Of a DNA stretch of 5,199 nt, positions 4,473 to 5,199 are shown piece by piece. Source of the stretch: Pseudorhodobacter sp. (GTDB taxonomy: Bacteria; Pseudomonadota; Alphaproteobacteria; Rhodobacterales; Rhodobacteraceae). The stretch covers positions 1 to 5,199 of the forward strand of contig JACMNW010000356.1 of assembly GCA_014378345.1 (NCBI GenBank), read 5' to 3'. Both the position numbers and the translations under genes were made by a program. Below the pieces are notes generated by a model. That model made no database searches, was not told the DNA's origin, and saw nothing but the letters and a program-made list of their open reading frames with translations. The number at the start of each line of letters is the position of its first letter. Within the stretch, counting starts at the first letter, position 1.

Positions 4473-5199
4473 CCGACGATCTTGACGATCTCAAAGCCGC
4501 CCTGCGCGCGCTTCCCACCGCTGATCCGGCCGTGAAAGCCGCCACAATCGCGCTGGCGATGAAAAATTTCGACAGTTTGCAAGGATCTGGCCAAGGATCG
4601 CCCGACGCGCCGCGTCCCAATCAGGACCGCCAAAATCAGGCGGGGTTCCTGAACGGAGTACGCAGAATGCTGGCATCCCTCACTTCGCGCGGCTTTCTTG
4701 CCGCAACCACATCCGCAGCAGCGCTATACCTTGGCCTGATCGTGGTGCTACCGACGCTAAATCAACCAGACCTCGCAACCCTGCCCGTCACCCTTCCCGG
4801 GGCTGACAGCAGAACCCGCAATGCGGTGCCCAAGCCAGAAGTTGCAGAACCTGCCGTCAAAGAAGCCTTGCCAGCAGCCACCTTGGCGCCACAAGACAGC
4901 CCCGTTGCCCGCAGCGAAGCAAAAATTGCCACACCAGACGCATCTGGGGCCATGGCGGAACCGAAGCCTGCCGTCACAGCACCTATGGCCACGATGCAAT
5001 CTGATGCTGCCAATATGACCATGCGGGACGCCGAAGCCCCAGCCCCCGCAGGTGACGGTTTTGTGGCGGCCATCGCGCAATCTGAATCTGATCTTGGCAG
5101 TGCTGCACTTGCCCCCGAAAATACGGAAAGCTTCGCCAATGCTGAACAAAACCCGGTCAAGGTCACAACTGAGGATCCCGTTTCGACGTTTTCCATTGA
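4469..5199 (+). CDS. Membrane-anchored YfbK-like VWA family protein, N-terminal 243 residues (partial)
   Basis: The frame is open from ATG 4469 to the end of the window, where two bases of the next codon remain. Residues 1-35 (MTDDLDDLKAALRALP onward) form a short charged, Ala-rich segment predicted to be cytoplasmic. One transmembrane helix lies at about 74-95, after a basic stretch (GVRRM, TSRG). Residues 96-228 are Pro/Ala/Glu-rich low-complexity linker. The last residues, NPVKVTTEDPVSTFSI, match the motif that opens the YfbK-type N-terminal domain of von Willebrand factor A proteins ('Ca-activated chloride channel homologs'), normally continuing DVDTASY. The GA left at the edge fits the expected Asp codon. 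The VWA domain itself is outside the window, so its metal site cannot be checked. ATGA coupling to the sigma factor suggests a regulatory partnership, possibly an anti-sigma role for the N-terminus (inference). ECF-coupled VWA genes are, as I recall, common in Rhodobacterales. Confidence 0.85.
   Translation, partial: MTDDLDDLKAALRALPTADPAVKAATIALAMKNFDSLQGSGQGSPDAPRPNQDRQNQAGFLNGVRRMLASLTSRGFLAATTSAAALYLGLIVVLPTLNQPDLATLPVTLPGADSRTRNAVPKPEVAEPAVKEALPAATLAPQDSPVARSEAKIATPDASGAMAEPKPAVTAPMATMQSDAANMTMRDAEAPAPAGDGFVAAIAQSESDLGSAALAPENTESFANAEQNPVKVTTEDPVSTFSI

Overview
The window looks like chromosomal DNA of an alphaproteobacterium, most likely of the Rhodobacterales/Roseobacter group. This rests on the protein style of all six genes, their G/C-rich third codon positions, and a CCCCGGACTTGATCCGGGG-type palindromic repeat that I recall as common in Alphaproteobacteria. 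The taxonomic call is inference, because no rRNA or marker gene is present.

Layout. (1) 1-291: the 3' end of a succinate-semialdehyde dehydrogenase (GabD-type) gene, closed by a rho-independent terminator. (2) 350-703: a small cupin (DUF861/cupin_3) gene on the same strand. (3) 704-863: a convergent intergenic stretch with a nested palindromic repeat and a bidirectional terminator. (4) 864-1070, minus strand: a cold-shock protein gene with a leader of roughly 100 nt. (5) 1071-1327: a divergent promoter region. (6) 1328-2602: a CNNM/CorC-type 'hemolysin family' membrane protein with a CBS pair. (7) 2603-3923: about 1.3 kb in which I find no convincing gene. (8) 3927-4472 and 4469-end: an ECF sigma factor translationally coupled (ATGA overlap) to a membrane-anchored protein that runs off the window. 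Its last visible residues match the start of the YfbK-like von Willebrand factor A family.

Functional units. The sigma factor and the VWA-type protein form an evident operon. The second protein has a short cytoplasmic N-terminal segment, one membrane helix and a long Pro/Ala-rich linker, so it could be a membrane-bound partner of the sigma factor (inference). The other genes are housekeeping or metabolic and do not obviously cooperate.

The least explained part is 2603-3923. Between about 2740 and 3260 the plus strand is rich in A and C and poor in G. It carries several short diverged direct repeats centred on GTTAC, some at exact 24-bp spacing. It also holds a long imperfect hairpin flanked by a 12-bp direct repeat. 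A good sigma-70-like promoter follows at 3310-3339 with no gene behind it. This could be a repeat-bearing regulatory or RNA locus, or a decaying non-coding spacer; the sequence alone does not decide.
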